The notes beneath the pieces were generated by a model. It was not told where the DNA came from. It did no database searches and was given only the letters and a program-made list of their open reading frames with translations. DNA of 64,000 bases, from positions 558,001 to 622,000 of the forward strand of contig NZ_JQMQ01000004.1 in NCBI RefSeq assembly GCF_000744815.1. The letters run 5' to 3'. The DNA is from Phaeacidiphilus oryzae TH49. Lineage in GTDB: Bacteria; Actinomycetota; Actinomycetes; Streptomycetales; Streptomycetaceae. The position numbers and the translations under genes are program-made. Within the stretch, counting starts at the first letter, position 1. Each line of letters opens with the position of its first letter. Below, in pieces: positions 63,309-64,000 of this stretch.

Positions 63309-63662
63309 ATGGATGCCGTGCAACCGGCGTATGTCGTCGTGACCGTGCTGACGATCGCCTACAGCGCCTTCTCCGCGGGCTGCGACTTCGTCCGCTTCGA
63401 GCAGGTGGCGGTGGGGATGGACAAGGCGGGAGTGCCCAGGTCGTGGATGCCGGCCCTCGGCGTGCCCAAGGCCGCGGCGGCGTTGGGCCTGGTGGCCGGG
63501 TTCTGGTGGCCGGTGCTCGGCACGGCGGCCGCGGCCGGCCTGGTCGTGTTCTTCACCGCCGCCGTCGGGGTCCACCTGAGGGTCCGGGACTACTCCTTCG
63601 GACTGCAGTATCCGTTCTTACTTCTGGCCGCGTCCGTCCTGGTACTCGGACTGCTACGCTGA
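63309..63662 (+). CDS. DoxX-family small membrane protein
   Basis: The 117-residue protein has four predicted transmembrane helices (VVVTVLTIAYSAFSAGCDF; KAAAALGLVAGFWWPVLG; AGLVVFFTAAVGVHL; YPFLLLAASVLVLGLL), in the DoxX/MauE-like pattern. It follows the NmrA-like gene by 11 bases and completes the ECF41 operon. GAGGGGG precedes ATG 63309. Confidence 0.87.
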   Translation: MDAVQPAYVVVTVLTIAYSAFSAGCDFVRFEQVAVGMDKAGVPRSWMPALGVPKAAAALGLVAGFWWPVLGTAAAAGLVVFFTAAVGVHLRVRDYSFGLQYPFLLLAASVLVLGLLR

Positions 63663-63669
63663 GGCCGAG

Positions 63670-63687
63670 CCGGGGGTATTCCCCCGG
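63670..63687. terminator. Stem-loop terminator of the ECF41 operon
   Basis: CCGGGGG-TATT-CCCCCGG, a perfect 7-bp stem and 4-base loop, 7 bases after the DoxX stop. Confidence 0.75.
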
Positions 63688-63836
63688 TCCGGCGTACCGG
63701 GGCGCCCCCCTCAGAGCTTGGGTGGTGGCCCCCGCCGAGATCCGGGTGCCGGCCGTATGGGCCGGTGGCGGGCCGTTTCCTAGGGTCGTGGAGACGATCG
63801 TTCGTTGCTTCACACCCTGACCAGGCAGGAGCCCGC

Positions 63837-64000
63837 ATGCCGCCCATCAGCACGCTCTCCACACCCGTGCGCAGCCGCGCCGGCACCCCCGTGCGCGGTC
63901 GCGCCGAGAGCGATTTCTCGCCCCTCCTCAGGCAGGTCAAGGAGGCCGGGCTGCTGCGGCGCCGGCGTGGCTACTACGCCCGCGTCATCACGCTGAACCT
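63837..64000 (+). CDS. Fatty-acid desaturase (N-terminus only, cut by window edge)
   Basis: The first 54 residues are present. After a Thr/Arg-rich lead, ESDFSPLLRQVKEAGLLRRR followed by RGYYARVITLN matches the start of actinobacterial acyl-CoA/fatty-acid desaturases (DesA3-like). The His-box region lies beyond the window, so function is inferred from the N-terminus alone. GGCAGGAG precedes ATG 63837. Confidence 0.7.
   Translation, partial: MPPISTLSTPVRSRAGTPVRGRAESDFSPLLRQVKEAGLLRRRRGYYARVITLN

Overview
The window is GC-rich (roughly 70%), densely coded actinobacterial DNA, most likely from a streptomycete (Streptomyces, Kitasatospora or Streptacidiphilus type). Support for this: many GTG and TTG starts, overlapping stop/start codons inside operons, Tat- and lipobox-bearing solute-binding proteins, a SoxR gene with an intact SoxR box, a SflA/SflB-type SepF paralogue, a DasR-like site in front of a chitinase gene, a PhoP-box-like repeat in front of a phospholipase C gene, and a SigJ/ECF41 sigma factor. 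I see no rRNA, tRNA, CRISPR array or insertion sequence.

Region 1 (1-16083) is a glycan-utilisation locus organised around one LacI regulator. A minus-strand operon encodes GH3 (with CBM6-like tail), GH42, GH29 and GH2 enzymes (the last cut by the left edge). The divergent plus-strand side encodes a Tat-lipoprotein binding protein, two LplB/YtcP-type permeases, the LacI regulator and a GH31 alpha-xylosidase/alpha-glucosidase. None of the enzymes has a signal peptide. Four copies of a GAAGCGCTTC-type palindrome sit in the control regions. The activities match cytoplasmic stripping of imported (fucosylated) xyloglucan oligosaccharides.

Region 2 (16244-28422) starts with a tandem-heptamer tract and a broken ketopantoate-reductase remnant. 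A second CUT1-type ABC operon follows (binding protein, two permeases, hydroxyacid dehydrogenase, DUF2264 protein), controlled by a hybrid DeoR-HTH/LacI-sensor regulator. The same 18-bp operator-like element lies before the regulator and before the operon. A secreted GH29 fucosidase follows. Neither transporter has its own ATPase, so a shared MsiK-type ATPase is expected elsewhere.

Region 3 (28606-38375): soxR diverges from a split transketolase gene pair whose promoter is overlapped by a SoxR box and appears leaderless. Then come a SepF paralogue, an uncharacterised 373-residue protein, an MFS exporter, a trypsin-like secreted protease, a LysR regulator and a pair of cysteine-rich small proteins.

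Region 4 (38452-48512): two ProP-type MFS symporters flank a DUF2277 protein and an F420-type LLM oxidoreductase. A phosphoketolase with a 23-bp terminator stem and a secreted GH3 beta-glucosidase follow.

Region 5 (48843-64000) is mixed chromosomal content: 3-hydroxybutyrate dehydrogenase, a CelD/FemAB-like acetyltransferase, a GNAT protein, MarR with a divergent SnoaL-SDR pair, a Tat-exported phospholipase C, a universal stress protein, a serine beta-lactamase-like hydrolase, a GH18 chitinase, another GNAT protein, an ECF41 sigma operon (sigma-SDR-DoxX) and the start of a fatty-acid desaturase.
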